The notes under the pieces were generated by a model, which was not told where the DNA came from, did not search any database, and saw only the letters and a program-made list of their open reading frames with translations. This document shows positions 43,277 through 51,842 of a stretch of 64,000 nucleotides of DNA, piece by piece (position 1 is the first letter of the stretch; the number at the start of each line of letters is the position of its first letter). The position numbers and the translations under genes were made by a program. The stretch is taken from positions 1 through 64,000 of the forward strand of contig CACYQT010000006.1 of assembly GCA_902776645.1 (NCBI GenBank). Reading direction: 5' to 3'. The DNA comes from an uncultured bacterium. Its GTDB lineage: Bacteria > Verrucomicrobiota > Lentisphaeria > Oligosphaerales > Oligosphaeraceae.

Positions 43277-46200
43277 ATGAAACACACCATCTTAGCCATG
43301 ACATTCCTTGCAGCTAGCGTCTTTGCCCGGCAGGCGGGTATCTATGACAAATCCCCCGAAATCTCGGCATCACTCCAAAGTGCTTTGGAATCAGCCCTTT
43401 ATGATGTCGTCCGCCTGACTCCTCCCCAATTGTGCGACGAACATCAGCTGAAGGCGTTGGATTTGGTGGTCATACCGGATGCGCAGGTCATTCCCGCCCC
43501 CGCGTTGCCCATGATCCGCTCCTTCCTGCAGGCCCGTAAATCGCTTCTCCTGCTAGGCCCACGCCCCTTCAACATCCTGCAATACAACGACGGAGAAGAC
43601 TGGCTCACGGAAAATGAAATCCGTGAAAGACGCGCCAATATCATGTCCTCCCCTGTGTCGTTGCAGCCGACCGCCGTCTGGAAACGCTCCAGCCGCGATT
43701 CAAATATCAAAGGCAACTTGGAAGTCCATGGCAACTCCATTCATTATACAGTCGACCGGCTGTACGGCTGGAACACCTACGCCGCGCCTTGCGAAGGAAT
43801 CTATCCACAAGGCCATGACCTGCTGTGCTTTAGAGCGAAAGGGAACGCCAATACGACCGCCCTCTACATCGAATTCATTGAAAAGGACAACTCCCGCTGG
43901 TGCGCCGTCACGGACGTGACCACGGAGTGGCGTCGTATCGCCTTCTCCCCAAAGGACTTCAAGTTCTGGCATGACTGCCGCCCCACCCGCCCGCGCGGCG
44001 GTGAAGGCGACCATTTCCGTCCCGCCGAAGCCATCCGCATGAACATCGGCCTCGCGGACAGCCACACGCCGTTTTTGGACGGCTCGCCTCTGGAATTTTT
44101 CATCGAAGACATGGGCACCGCTCCGGACGACGGGTCGCAAGTCGTCCAACAGGCCCCTGAATTTCCGATTCTTGAGACATTCTATCCCGCCTACAAGCAA
44201 TACCCGCTGCCGAATCGCCCGGGCTTCTTCAGCACCCCCAACCGCTTCCGCGGACGTGGTTTCCAGCAGGAAGCCCACTGGCGTTGGCATCCATTCAAGC
44301 TTGAAGACGGCAAGTTGCTGCCGGAAGAAGACTTGCATCATCCGTCCCATATCTGGATGACGCATTTTCTAGACGGCGAATTCAAAAACGCCCGTGTCGC
44401 AACCATCGCCGCGCCAATTGATTATCACGACGCGACCGCCATGTCCATCGTGAAGCAATTGGCTATGCGTATTGGAGGTAAACTCGAATTGATTGCCGGC
44501 GGTGCCGAATCCTTCGGCATGTTTCCAGACGAAGAGATGATGATTGGCGCAGAAGTTGTTTTTTACGAGAAACTTAAAAATGATGTCCTACCAGATTTTC
44601 AATACCGCGTTGCGGTCAATCTTGTTGTTGCGGATTCCGAAGGCCATGAATTGGAAAACCGCCAATTTCCCTGTGTTCCGCAAGACGGCAATTATCCGCA
44701 GGTTGTAACTCCGTCATTCGCCTGGAAACCGCCAAAAGCCGATGCCGATTACCGCGTAACGGTTCACCTGACGATCAACGACCTTCTCGGTGATTCTGTT
44801 TCCCATGAACTCCACGTCATGCCGCCTCGTGAAGCGTTGCGTTCCAACACGAAAGGATTCATCACCGTGGAAGGCGACAATTTCATGCTTGACGGCAAGC
44901 CGTGGTATCCCGTCGGCGTAAATTATTGGAGTTCAAACATCGGCGCAATGGAGTCCCTTGATTTCCGCCGCGCCTTCCTCGCCCCGGGCTACTACGATCC
45001 GGAACAGATCGAATTGGATCTGGCCGCCATGGAATCCGTCGGCATCAACATGATCTCATCGCAGTTGAAGGGCGACACAGGCCAGGAGAAAACCGAACGC
45101 AATCTTCTGGACTTCCTGACCCGCTGCCGTCGCCACAATATTTATGTAAACGCCTTCCTGAAGCCCGCCAATCCGTTCATGTTCGACGAAGAGAGAGTGA
45201 AATCCATTCTCATCGACGGCGAACTCATCCATATTCCGACGATTTTCGCATACGATACCTGCTGGGAGCCAGGCAATTACATTTTCAATCAGGACGGCCG
45301 CAAGAAATTCGACAAACGCTGGAGAGAGTGGCTCGCCGAACGCTACGGCTCCATTGAAAACGCCGTCGCCGACTGGAAATTCGCACCCAATCGCGACAGC
45401 AACGGCGATGTCGTTTCGCCAACGGACGCGCAGTTGAAGACCGACGGCGCATGGCGCATTTATGTCGCCGCCTACAGGCAGTTCATGGACGACGTCACGT
45501 CGCGCATCTGGAACGACGCCTCCCAGAAGCTCCGCTCCTATGCTCCGAAACAGCTCTTTAGCTTCCGTCAAGGCAACACGTTGCCGCATGATTTCGCGCT
45601 GACAGGCCCCGTGAAGCATTTGGATTTCATCTGTCCGGAAGGCTATTCGATTCCGCTTTCGGAGGACGGCTACAACGCGGCAGGCTTCCTGACGCGTTTC
45701 GTCCACCACACGATGGGCGGCAAGCCGATCATCTGGGCGGAATTCGGCCGCCACGTCTGGAATCCGCGTGCGCAGGACGTCTCGCCATCCGCCATGGACA
45801 GCAGCGTCAAATACCATGAATTGTTCTACCGCATGGCCGTCGATTCGGGGGCGAACGGCACCGCTCCGTGGTGGTGGCCGGGCTGGTATCGCGTCAACGA
45901 ACGCAGCGACTACGGCATCGCCAATCCGGACGGCACGCCGCGTCAACAGGCGAAACTGCTGCTCACCTACGGCCCGAAGCTCAAGATGCCGCGTCATTTT
46001 CCGAAGGGCGACATCCCCTTCCTCTACGACCGTGACGCCCATGCGGGCGGTTATTGGCACATCACCTTCAACGCGGGTCGTGACGCTTATAAAGCTGCCC
46101 GTGCGCAAAAGCATCATCTGGACGTCCGCACGGAAGCCACCGGCAGGACATCCGCCGACGTCCCGCTGACCGCCGTCGGCAACGTCCCCTACAACGGCTC

Positions 46201-46522
46201 CAATCCGCCGAAACACCTCAACGCGGAGTTCAACTGGGTAAAAACGGAAGTCGTTGACGGCAAGCTACATGTGATGGCCAGTGTCGGCAATCTGACGGAA
46301 GCCACTTGGCTTGCAGGCAAATCCGACACGCCGCAGACAGGCGATGTCGTTCTTCTGGCCGACGGCCGTCCCGTCGCGAAACTGTCGAAAGACACGCCGC
46401 GTTTTGCGGACGCCATGTTTGATTTCACGATGCCTCTACCACAGACAAAGGAAATCGCCCTCCGCCTCGCCGCCTTCAACCGCGCGGAATTCGGTGAAAT
46501 CCGCCGTCTGGTTGTTGAATAA
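43277..46522 (+). CDS. Secreted 1081-residue glycoside hydrolase (clan GH-A barrel, beta-galactosidase-like)
   Basis: A signal peptide (MKHTILAMTFLAASVFA) is followed by an N-terminal domain with a glutamine-amidotransferase-like pattern (DLVVIPDAQVIPAPALPMIR), a galactose-binding-like beta-sandwich (about 140-275) and a TIM barrel from about residue 530 (FMLDGKPWYPVGVNYWSSN). The acid/base position reads CWEPGNY, with Trp in place of the usual Asn. The nucleophile is probably Glu in IIWAEFGRHVWN. The C-terminus is a beta domain. The overall design resembles GH2/GH42-like enzymes. Its last 44 bases recur, diverged, at 47029. Confidence 0.8.
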   Translation: MKHTILAMTFLAASVFARQAGIYDKSPEISASLQSALESALYDVVRLTPPQLCDEHQLKALDLVVIPDAQVIPAPALPMIRSFLQARKSLLLLGPRPFNILQYNDGEDWLTENEIRERRANIMSSPVSLQPTAVWKRSSRDSNIKGNLEVHGNSIHYTVDRLYGWNTYAAPCEGIYPQGHDLLCFRAKGNANTTALYIEFIEKDNSRWCAVTDVTTEWRRIAFSPKDFKFWHDCRPTRPRGGEGDHFRPAEAIRMNIGLADSHTPFLDGSPLEFFIEDMGTAPDDGSQVVQQAPEFPILETFYPAYKQYPLPNRPGFFSTPNRFRGRGFQQEAHWRWHPFKLEDGKLLPEEDLHHPSHIWMTHFLDGEFKNARVATIAAPIDYHDATAMSIVKQLAMRIGGKLELIAGGAESFGMFPDEEMMIGAEVVFYEKLKNDVLPDFQYRVAVNLVVADSEGHELENRQFPCVPQDGNYPQVVTPSFAWKPPKADADYRVTVHLTINDLLGDSVSHELHVMPPREALRSNTKGFITVEGDNFMLDGKPWYPVGVNYWSSNIGAMESLDFRRAFLAPGYYDPEQIELDLAAMESVGINMISSQLKGDTGQEKTERNLLDFLTRCRRHNIYVNAFLKPANPFMFDEERVKSILIDGELIHIPTIFAYDTCWEPGNYIFNQDGRKKFDKRWREWLAERYGSIENAVADWKFAPNRDSNGDVVSPTDAQLKTDGAWRIYVAAYRQFMDDVTSRIWNDASQKLRSYAPKQLFSFRQGNTLPHDFALTGPVKHLDFICPEGYSIPLSEDGYNAAGFLTRFVHHTMGGKPIIWAEFGRHVWNPRAQDVSPSAMDSSVKYHELFYRMAVDSGANGTAPWWWPGWYRVNERSDYGIANPDGTPRQQAKLLLTYGPKLKMPRHFPKGDIPFLYDRDAHAGGYWHITFNAGRDAYKAARAQKHHLDVRTEATGRTSADVPLTAVGNVPYNGSNPPKHLNAEFNWVKTEVVDGKLHVMASVGNLTEATWLAGKSDTPQTGDVVLLADGRPVAKLSKDTPRFADAMFDFTMPLPQTKEIALRLAAFNRAEFGEIRRLVVE

Positions 46523-46570
46523 CGCAGTGTTGATAGTCGTTTTCATATCCTCAAATCTCCTTCATTGGCT

Positions 46571-46656
46571 AAAAGATTTGGGGATTTTTCGGTAAAACAG
46601 CGAAAAAGATTTGGGGATTTTTCGGTAAAACACTGAAAAAGATTTGGGGATTTTTG
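46571..46656 (+). repeat. 33-bp tandem repeat, about 2.6 units
   Basis: The units at 46571-46603 and 46604-46636 differ at two to three bases, and a third partial unit runs to 46656. Each contains AAAAGATTTGGGGATTTTT then CGGTAAAACA. A related single copy, AAAAGATTCGGGGCTTTTT, lies at 55163 upstream of another DUF4838 gene. The purpose is unknown. Confidence 0.8.
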
Positions 46657-46734
46657 TTTTTGTGTTAAAAATATAGGTGTAAGAGCGTTTTAGAGTATTA
46701 ATACATAACGATAACAGGAGACTGCAATCGGAGG

Positions 46735-46974
46735 ATGCCGTCCGCTCGTTTGCCCACCTCCAGGGGAAGCACTGTCTTGAATCAGTCCGATACCTCGTAT
46801 ATCTTCATGAGCAGTGTCCGAAATGATATGCTGGGCATCCTTGAGAATGACGACAGCCCTTTCTTTAAATCCACCATTCCTTTCACCGTCAGACCAATCG
46901 ACGATGATATTTTCGTTGATTTTATTATAAAACGTTTTCGCAAAGGGAACCGCAAAAACGCTGTGTCTCAATGA
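46735..46974 (+). pseudogene. Fragment of an AAA ATPase gene (relative of 51843-52952)
   Basis: Codons from about 46782 to 46955 encode SDTSYIFMSSVRNDMLGI then LENDDSPFFKSTIPFTV and IFVDFIIKRFRKG, closely matching residues 178-240 of the ATPase at 51843 (roughly 80% identical DNA by eye). The Walker motifs and the C-terminal domain are absent. The upstream ATG of the open frame belongs to unrelated sequence. Confidence 0.75.
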
Positions 46975-47028
46975 CTCTGTGTAAACGATTGCTTCCTCCA
47001 AGCAAACCCTGCCGACATTCCTTTATCC

Positions 47029-47072
47029 CGCGCTGAATTCGGTGAAATCCGCCGCCTTACCATAGAATAACG
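47029..47072 (+). repeat. Second copy of the glycosidase 3' end
   Basis: CGCGCTGAATTCGGTGAAAT and the following bases match 46481-46524, the last codons of the 1081-residue glycosidase plus stop (RAEFGEIRRLTIE against RAEFGEIRRLVVE). About eight of 44 bases differ. It is presumably the tail of a lost paralogue. Confidence 0.65.
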
Positions 47073-47122
47073 AAAATCTGATGCTGAAAACGAAAAAAAT
47101 CTCTTTGCAATTTTGAATGGAT

Positions 47123-47134
47123 GAGCTACATTAA
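47123..47134 (+). promoter_or_regulatory. Candidate promoter element GAGCTACATTAA
   Basis: It is near-identical to the GTGCTAMATTAA elements at 30870, 34740 and 55191, and lies 61 bases before the MBL/rubredoxin start. It overlaps the first arm of the inverted repeat at 47131. Confidence 0.4.
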
Positions 47135-47170
47135 TCCAAAATTAGGACAACTGTAATAATTTTGGATTAA
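47131..47170. promoter_or_regulatory. 14-bp perfect inverted repeat, operator candidate
   Basis: TTAATCCAAAATTA (47131-47144) and TAATTTTGGATTAA (47157-47170) are exact complements across 12 bases. They lie 24 bases upstream of the first gene of the oxidative-stress operon, which encodes its own TetR regulator, so binding by that protein is plausible. Confidence 0.6.
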
Positions 47171-47194
47171 AGTTCAACCTTCGAGGAATTGACA

Positions 47195-48151
47195 ATGAAA
47201 ATCCAGGCAGTGAAACTCTACGAGAACGGCTTCATGACGCGTCCCTTCGCTCTGGGCGGCGAAGACGGGCCGGACAAATTCGATGGCAGTGTGCGTTATC
47301 GTTCCACCGTTCAGAACTTTGTGATCGATACAGGGAGCGAAGTGATTCTAGTGGACACGGGATTGCCGAAGGAATATCCCGACATGGTTCCGGATGAGAC
47401 GTCTCAGATCTACCTTGGCAGCCGCATCAAGGACTATGTCTCTGCGCTTAAGGAACTTGGCTATGAACCATCGCAGGTGACGAAGATCCTCGTGACGCAT
47501 AAGCACGAAGACCATACGGGCGAATTGCGCAGCTTCCCGAACGCGAAAATCTATCTGTCCCCCGAAGAAGCGGACGCGATGAAACTGGACGGCCCGAACG
47601 TAGTGCGCGTAAAGTACCAGAGCGGCCCGTACCACACCTTCGACGCCTCCGAGAAAATCGTGGACGGCGTCTATCTGCTTCCCGCGAAAGGACATACGCT
47701 TGGAAATAGCATCATCGTCGCTGAATCCGACGGCCTCTTTTACATGATGCATGGCGATGTCACCTACACGGACGAGGCGCTCTATGAAAACAAGCTGTCG
47801 GTAGTCTTCGAAGACCAAGCCGCCGCACGGGACACGCTGAACCGCGTCCGCGCCTTCGTGCAAAAGAACCCCACGGTCTATTGCAGCACCCATACGCCGT
47901 TGGGCTATGAGAATCTTGAGGCGAAGCGTGTTGTTGATTTGAACAATCCTCCCACGCCCATCCCGCCAGGCGAAATCGTCAAAAAAGAGGCGACGGGAAA
48001 ATACATCTGCTCCGTCTGCGGAAAGGTCTATGATCCCGCGGAGGGCGATCCTGAACACGGCATTCCTGCCGGCACACCTTTCGAGGCTCTCCCCGCCGAC
48101 TGGAAATGCCCGCGCTGCCGTCAGCCGAAAGAGAAATTCAACCGCGCCTGA
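47195..48151 (+). CDS. Metallo-beta-lactamase fold hydrolase fused to rubredoxin
   Basis: The ATG at 47195, 8 bases after GAGGA, gives 318 residues. Residues 1-255 are an MBL domain with the full HxHxDH motif ([11 protein letters not shown]) and a late GHTLGNS and STHTPLG, close to N-acyl-homoserine-lactonase-like enzymes and not the HxExD pattern of flavodiiron proteins. Residues 268-318 are a rubredoxin ([12 protein letters not shown] ... [10 protein letters not shown]) that binds one iron. The fusion may connect a hydrolase or oxidoreductase reaction with rubredoxin electron transfer. First gene of a four-gene operon. Confidence 0.85.
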   Translation: MKIQAVKLYENGFMTRPFALGGEDGPDKFDGSVRYRSTVQNFVIDTGSEVILVDTGLPKEYPDMVPDETSQIYLGSRIKDYVSALKELGYEPSQVTKILVTHKHEDHTGELRSFPNAKIYLSPEEADAMKLDGPNVVRVKYQSGPYHTFDASEKIVDGVYLLPAKGHTLGNSIIVAESDGLFYMMHGDVTYTDEALYENKLSVVFEDQAAARDTLNRVRAFVQKNPTVYCSTHTPLGYENLEAKRVVDLNNPPTPIPPGEIVKKEATGKYICSVCGKVYDPAEGDPEHGIPAGTPFEALPADWKCPRCRQPKEKFNRA

Positions 48152-48175
48152 AACACGGCGCTTCATGAAGCGAAC

Positions 48176-48835
48176 ATGGAACATGGAACATACAAAGTAT
48201 CCGAAGAGACAAAAGACAGGCTTGTCAACGCGGCGGGGGAGCTCTTCTCCTTCCATGGCACGGACACGGTGACGCTCCGCGAAATCGCTGACCGTGCGGG
48301 AGCCGTGCCGAACGCCGTCTGCTACCACTTCGGCGACAAGGAAGGACTGGTGGAGGCCGTGCGTCAATACGCCCTGCGGATGTGGGACGACGGACGCATC
48401 GAACGCTACTACCAGGAGAACGAATCCCTCCTCGCCACCCGAGACGGACGCCGCCAGATGGTGACGGACACCATCGACCTCTACTATGGCATTCTCTGCG
48501 CGGAAGGCCAGCCCCGATGGGTGATCCGTCTTTTGCTGCGGGCCCAGCTCACCTCCCAATGGCAAGGAAAAAGGCATGAGACCATTGCCCGCCAGATCAT
48601 CGAAACCTTCTGCTGCATCTATGAAAAAATTTCTGGGAACGACGACCGCATGACCGCCATCTGCTGGGCGATGGCCATCATCGCCCCGGGCACGCTTCTG
48701 GCGGCGTCCGAATTCGATTTTGTCAATTACAGGAAAAGCGACGGCATCGACTACGCGTTCCTGCGGCGTCTGCAGGCGACGGTCACACGCAACGCCCTCT
48801 TGTCGCTTGGGCTAGATGGAAACCAACCAACGTAA
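48176..48835 (+). CDS. TetR/AcrR family regulator (CerR-like)
   Basis: The protein has 219 residues. The helix-turn-helix is VTLREIADRAGAVPNAVCYHF. The long C-terminal domain (MVTDTIDLYYGILCAEGQPRW) resembles the CerR/DUF1956 type of sensor domain. It lies 24 bp after the MBL/rubredoxin gene and 19 bp before rubrerythrin, so it is cotranscribed with the genes it probably controls. The 14-bp inverted repeat at 47131 is the best operator candidate. Confidence 0.88.
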   Translation: MEHGTYKVSEETKDRLVNAAGELFSFHGTDTVTLREIADRAGAVPNAVCYHFGDKEGLVEAVRQYALRMWDDGRIERYYQENESLLATRDGRRQMVTDTIDLYYGILCAEGQPRWVIRLLLRAQLTSQWQGKRHETIARQIIETFCCIYEKISGNDDRMTAICWAMAIIAPGTLLAASEFDFVNYRKSDGIDYAFLRRLQATVTRNALLSLGLDGNQPT

Positions 48836-48854
48836 ACACAAGGAGTTATTAACA

Positions 48855-49403
48855 ATGGAGAAAAAGAGCCTTCATGGACTTGCAAAAGGCACTTCGCTGG
48901 AAAAGATAACTGAAATGATGGCGCTTGGCGAAGCAAAGGGCACGATGATGTACTACGCCTTGGCGCGTCTTGCGCGGGAACAAGGCATGGATGACGTCGC
49001 GGAGAAATTCATCGAGGCGGCCAATCAGGAGGCCAACCACGCAGGCTTCTACGCAGTGCTCAACGGCATGTACCCCAAGGACTTCTGGGGGCTGGTCAAC
49101 GGCCTCCAGAAGGCCGAGGCCGCAGGCGAGGCCTCTTTGATGAAACAGGCCGCCCGCCTGCGCGAAGAAGGGTTTGACGATGCCGCGGCGGAAGTGGAAG
49201 TATTCGCGAAGCAGGAAGGGCATCATGGCGCCTTGCTGCAGGAACTGCTGGACAAATACAAGAAGAACATCGACACGACGGGCAAGAAGGTCTATGTCTG
49301 CGGTGTCTGCGGCTATGAATACGTGGGCGATCTGGATGCCGAGCCTGACGAGTATGTCTGCCCGGTCTGCGGAATGCCCAAGAAGGTCTTTCGGCAAAAA
49401 TAA
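48855..49403 (+). CDS. Rubrerythrin-like diiron protein with C-terminal rubredoxin domain
   Basis: The ATG at 48855 follows AAGGAG and gives 182 residues. Residues 15-130 have the ferritin-like diiron helices (ALGEAKGTMMYYALARLARE; EAANQEANHAGFY; VEVFAKQEGHHGALL). Residues 145-182 are a rubredoxin-type iron site (VCGVCGYEYVG ... YVCPVCGMPK). Rubrerythrins reduce hydrogen peroxide in anaerobes. The context of TetR regulator and glutathione peroxidase supports a peroxide-defence operon. Confidence 0.92.
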   Translation: MEKKSLHGLAKGTSLEKITEMMALGEAKGTMMYYALARLAREQGMDDVAEKFIEAANQEANHAGFYAVLNGMYPKDFWGLVNGLQKAEAAGEASLMKQAARLREEGFDDAAAEVEVFAKQEGHHGALLQELLDKYKKNIDTTGKKVYVCGVCGYEYVGDLDAEPDEYVCPVCGMPKKVFRQK

Positions 49404-49421
49404 CAGAAAAAGAGTAAAACA

Positions 49422-49961
49422 ATGATCTACGATTACAAACTCACCACTGGCACGGGCGATGTCATCGACCTCGCGGACTACAAGGGAAAGGTTATCTCGA
49501 TTGTGAACACGGCGACCGGTTGCGGATTCACGTCGCAGTATTCCGAACTGGCCCAGTGGTACAATGACTACCATGACAAGGGTCTGGAGATTTTGGACAT
49601 CCCGTGCAACCAGTTCGGCCGGCAGGCACCTGTAACGGATGAGGAAATCCATGCGTTCTGCACCCTGAACTACAAGACGCCCTACAAGCAGATGAAGAAG
49701 TCGGACGTCAACGGCGAAAACGCCCTGCCATTGTATGACTTCCTGAAATCCCAGAAGGGCTTTGAGGGATTCAACGAACACCCGTTCAAGGACTTGCTGG
49801 AAAAGGAATTCGCCAAGCAGGATCCCGAATGGGACAAGAAGCCGGACATCAAGTGGAATTTCACGAAATTCATCATCGACCGCAAAGGCAATGTCGTGGC
49901 GCGCTTCGAACCGACTGCATACATGGGGGATGTCGAAGACTGCATCGTCTCCCTGCTGTGA
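49422..49961 (+). CDS. Glutathione peroxidase family protein (Cys type)
   Basis: The protein has 179 residues. NTATGCGFTSQY holds the peroxidatic Cys where animal enzymes carry selenocysteine. ILDIPCNQFGRQAP and IKWNFTKFIIDR supply the Gln, Trp and Asn of the active site. It reduces peroxides, in bacteria usually with thioredoxin. Last gene of the operon starting at 47195, with two hairpins downstream. Confidence 0.95.
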   Translation: MIYDYKLTTGTGDVIDLADYKGKVISIVNTATGCGFTSQYSELAQWYNDYHDKGLEILDIPCNQFGRQAPVTDEEIHAFCTLNYKTPYKQMKKSDVNGENALPLYDFLKSQKGFEGFNEHPFKDLLEKEFAKQDPEWDKKPDIKWNFTKFIIDRKGNVVARFEPTAYMGDVEDCIVSLL

Positions 49962-49998
49962 CCATGAACGTCATTCGATGAAAGTCACTTGAATGCAA

Positions 49999-50023
49999 GC
50001 ATCGAGGAGATTGGCCTCGATGC
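49999..50023. repeat. Hairpin downstream of the peroxidase gene
   Basis: GCATCGAGG and CCTCGATGC form a perfect 9-bp stem with a 7-base loop. It is followed at once by the terminator hairpin at 50030. A role in RNA stability or termination is possible. Confidence 0.55.
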
Positions 50024-50029
50024 GCGGAA

Positions 50030-50079
50030 GGACGGTGGGATTCCCATGACAGGGAACCCACCGTCCTCCATTTTTTCCA
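50030..50079 (+). terminator. Intrinsic terminator of the oxidative-stress operon
   Basis: GGACGGTGGG (50030-50039) pairs with CCCACCGTCC (50057-50066). An inner TTCCC/GGGAA extends the stem, and a T-rich tail (TCCATTTTTTCC) follows on the plus strand. It lies between the peroxidase and the convergent FGGY kinase. Confidence 0.8.
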
Positions 50080-50130
50080 TTTCAACCAAACGCCGTTGTG
50101 TGATGCTCGTTTGTTTTTTAACAAATTCTA

Positions 50131-51600
50131 TTATTCCAACAGGCTCTGACGACGTTCCTTGTACCGCGCAAACCAATCGTCCGCCTTCTTGCTGTCCTGC
50201 GGTTCGCAGGCCGTGTCCATCGACACCATCGCCACGATCGCTTCGTCGAAATCACGATAATGGCCGGATGCGACGGCTGCGCTGACGGCGCAGCCCATCG
50301 CGCCGCATTCAGGGCAAACCGTCTTCACGACAGGCCGTTGCAAGATATCCGCCGTCAGCTGCCGCCAGACTTGCGAACGCGCTCCACCGCCTGTGATGCG
50401 AATCTCCTTGATGCGGGCCGCCGCGTCAGGCAGTTCCTCCAATGCGTCACGGAAGTAGAAAACGACTCCCGCCATCGCGGCCCGCAACAAATCGCCGCGC
50501 GTCGTCTCCAATGACAGATCGGCCATCGCCCCGCGGCCGGCCGGCTGATGGCGATATGGTCCCGTCTCCGCAAAATACGGCAGGACAACCACATCGCGGC
50601 ATCCATCTGAAATTTCCGCGTCCATCTTCACATATGCGTCTTCACCTATGCAGTCGCGGAAGAACTGGTTCCGCATCCACTTCACCAACGAGCCGCCCGT
50701 CCCGTGATAGACATAGCTCGCATATTGGCCGGGCACGATGTGGTCTTCCAGATTCAGGCCGATACGGCCGAACGCGCCGTCCGTCGCGCCGTCGCCATGG
50801 GCGATGCTCATGCAGGCAAACGTGCCCAGCCCAAGCATCGCGCCGCCATGCTGCCCGATGCCCGCTCCGAGCATGCCCGCGCATTGATCGTGGGAGCCCA
50901 ACGCCACGACGGCGTCGGACGGCAGTCCAAGCGATCGCGCCACCGCACTGTCCGCCTTGCCGACAACCGTGCCGCATGGCTTCGCCGCCGGCAGTTTCTC
51001 ATCCGTCAAATCCAACGCCGACAAGATCTTGCGCGACCATGTCTTGTTTGTCGCGTCAAAGCAGTACGTCCGTTCCGCCAGCGAATAGTCCGCCGCCGCC
51101 GAGCCTGTCAATTGGAACACGGCGAAATCCGCCCACGGCAACAGTAGTTTCACGCTTTTCCAATAGTCAGGCTTCGCATGCGACAAATAGTAAAGCGCTG
51201 TGAATGAATAACCTGAGCAATATGGCGCCGCCGTGATTCGATATAGTTCCTCAGACGTGAAAACCGCCTCCAGCCGCGCCATCGCCTCCTCCACGCCGCG
51301 CAGATCGGAGCCGAGCACGCTCGGACCGCAGATTTGGAAGTCCGCATCCAATGGAACCATCGACTCGCCCATGGATGTCACGGAAATGCCGCGGATCGGA
51401 TCGACCTTCGTCGCCTCCGCGCAGACACGAATCGTCTCCGCGATCTTGTTCCACACGTCACGGGCGTCTATTTCCGAACGCCCAGTCGCATCGCGAAACG
51501 TATCGTATTCACGATAATGCGACACGATGATTTTCCCGCGTTCGTCAAACGCCACGGATTTGCATCCGGACGTCCCGATGTCGATTCCCAAAAAACTCAT
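50131..51600 (-). CDS. FGGY family carbohydrate kinase (xylulokinase-like)
   Basis: The protein has 489 residues, the normal size. LGIDIGTSGCKSVAFD is the phosphate-1 loop. LGSHDQCAGMLGAG and LGLGTFACMSIAHG are the central ATPase-fold motifs. RITGGGARSQVWRQLTADIL is the C-terminal FGGY signature. Such kinases phosphorylate xylulose, ribulose, glycerol or related sugars in the cytoplasm. The overall match is closest to xylulokinases, but specificity is open. It stands alone, convergent with the stress operon. Confidence 0.9.
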   Translation of the reverse strand: MSFLGIDIGTSGCKSVAFDERGKIIVSHYREYDTFRDATGRSEIDARDVWNKIAETIRVCAEATKVDPIRGISVTSMGESMVPLDADFQICGPSVLGSDLRGVEEAMARLEAVFTSEELYRITAAPYCSGYSFTALYYLSHAKPDYWKSVKLLLPWADFAVFQLTGSAAADYSLAERTYCFDATNKTWSRKILSALDLTDEKLPAAKPCGTVVGKADSAVARSLGLPSDAVVALGSHDQCAGMLGAGIGQHGGAMLGLGTFACMSIAHGDGATDGAFGRIGLNLEDHIVPGQYASYVYHGTGGSLVKWMRNQFFRDCIGEDAYVKMDAEISDGCRDVVVLPYFAETGPYRHQPAGRGAMADLSLETTRGDLLRAAMAGVVFYFRDALEELPDAAARIKEIRITGGGARSQVWRQLTADILQRPVVKTVCPECGAMGCAVSAAVASGHYRDFDEAIVAMVSMDTACEPQDSKKADDWFARYKERRQSLLE

Positions 51601-51776
51601 GAGTTTCTATTCCTATGGATGGTGGTTATCATTATTATTATCCAATGAAATAATGGTTTCTTCTACTGTACGCCGTCTTTGCAATTTATCCAGCCATTTG
51701 TCTTCTCATGTGCCATTTTCTCATCCACTCAACTTACACAAGAAACCATCAAGACAAAAAAAAGACCACTCATAGC

Positions 51777-51805
51777 TTGAATTATACTTTTTAGTATATT
51801 ATAAT
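51777..51805 (+). promoter_or_regulatory. Promoter of the ATPase gene
   Basis: TTGAAT (51777-51782), 17 bases, TATAAT (51800-51805). The spacer contains the palindrome TATACTTTTTAGTATA (51783-51798). GGTATAA/TTATACC (51808-51827) forms a second dyad in the leader, before AAGGGAG and the ATG. The dyads could be operator sites. Confidence 0.65.
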
Positions 51806-51842
51806 ATGGTATAATAAAATTTATACCAAAAGGGAGTAAAAC

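Noticed and set aside
46571-46656. CRISPR-like array
   Set aside because: Units follow each other directly without spacers, are only 33 bp and fewer than three complete copies; no cas genes.
46735-46974. Intact small gene of 79 codons
   Set aside because: Only the middle part matches the ATPase; Walker motifs and the C-terminus are missing and the start is unrelated, so it is treated as a pseudogene fragment.
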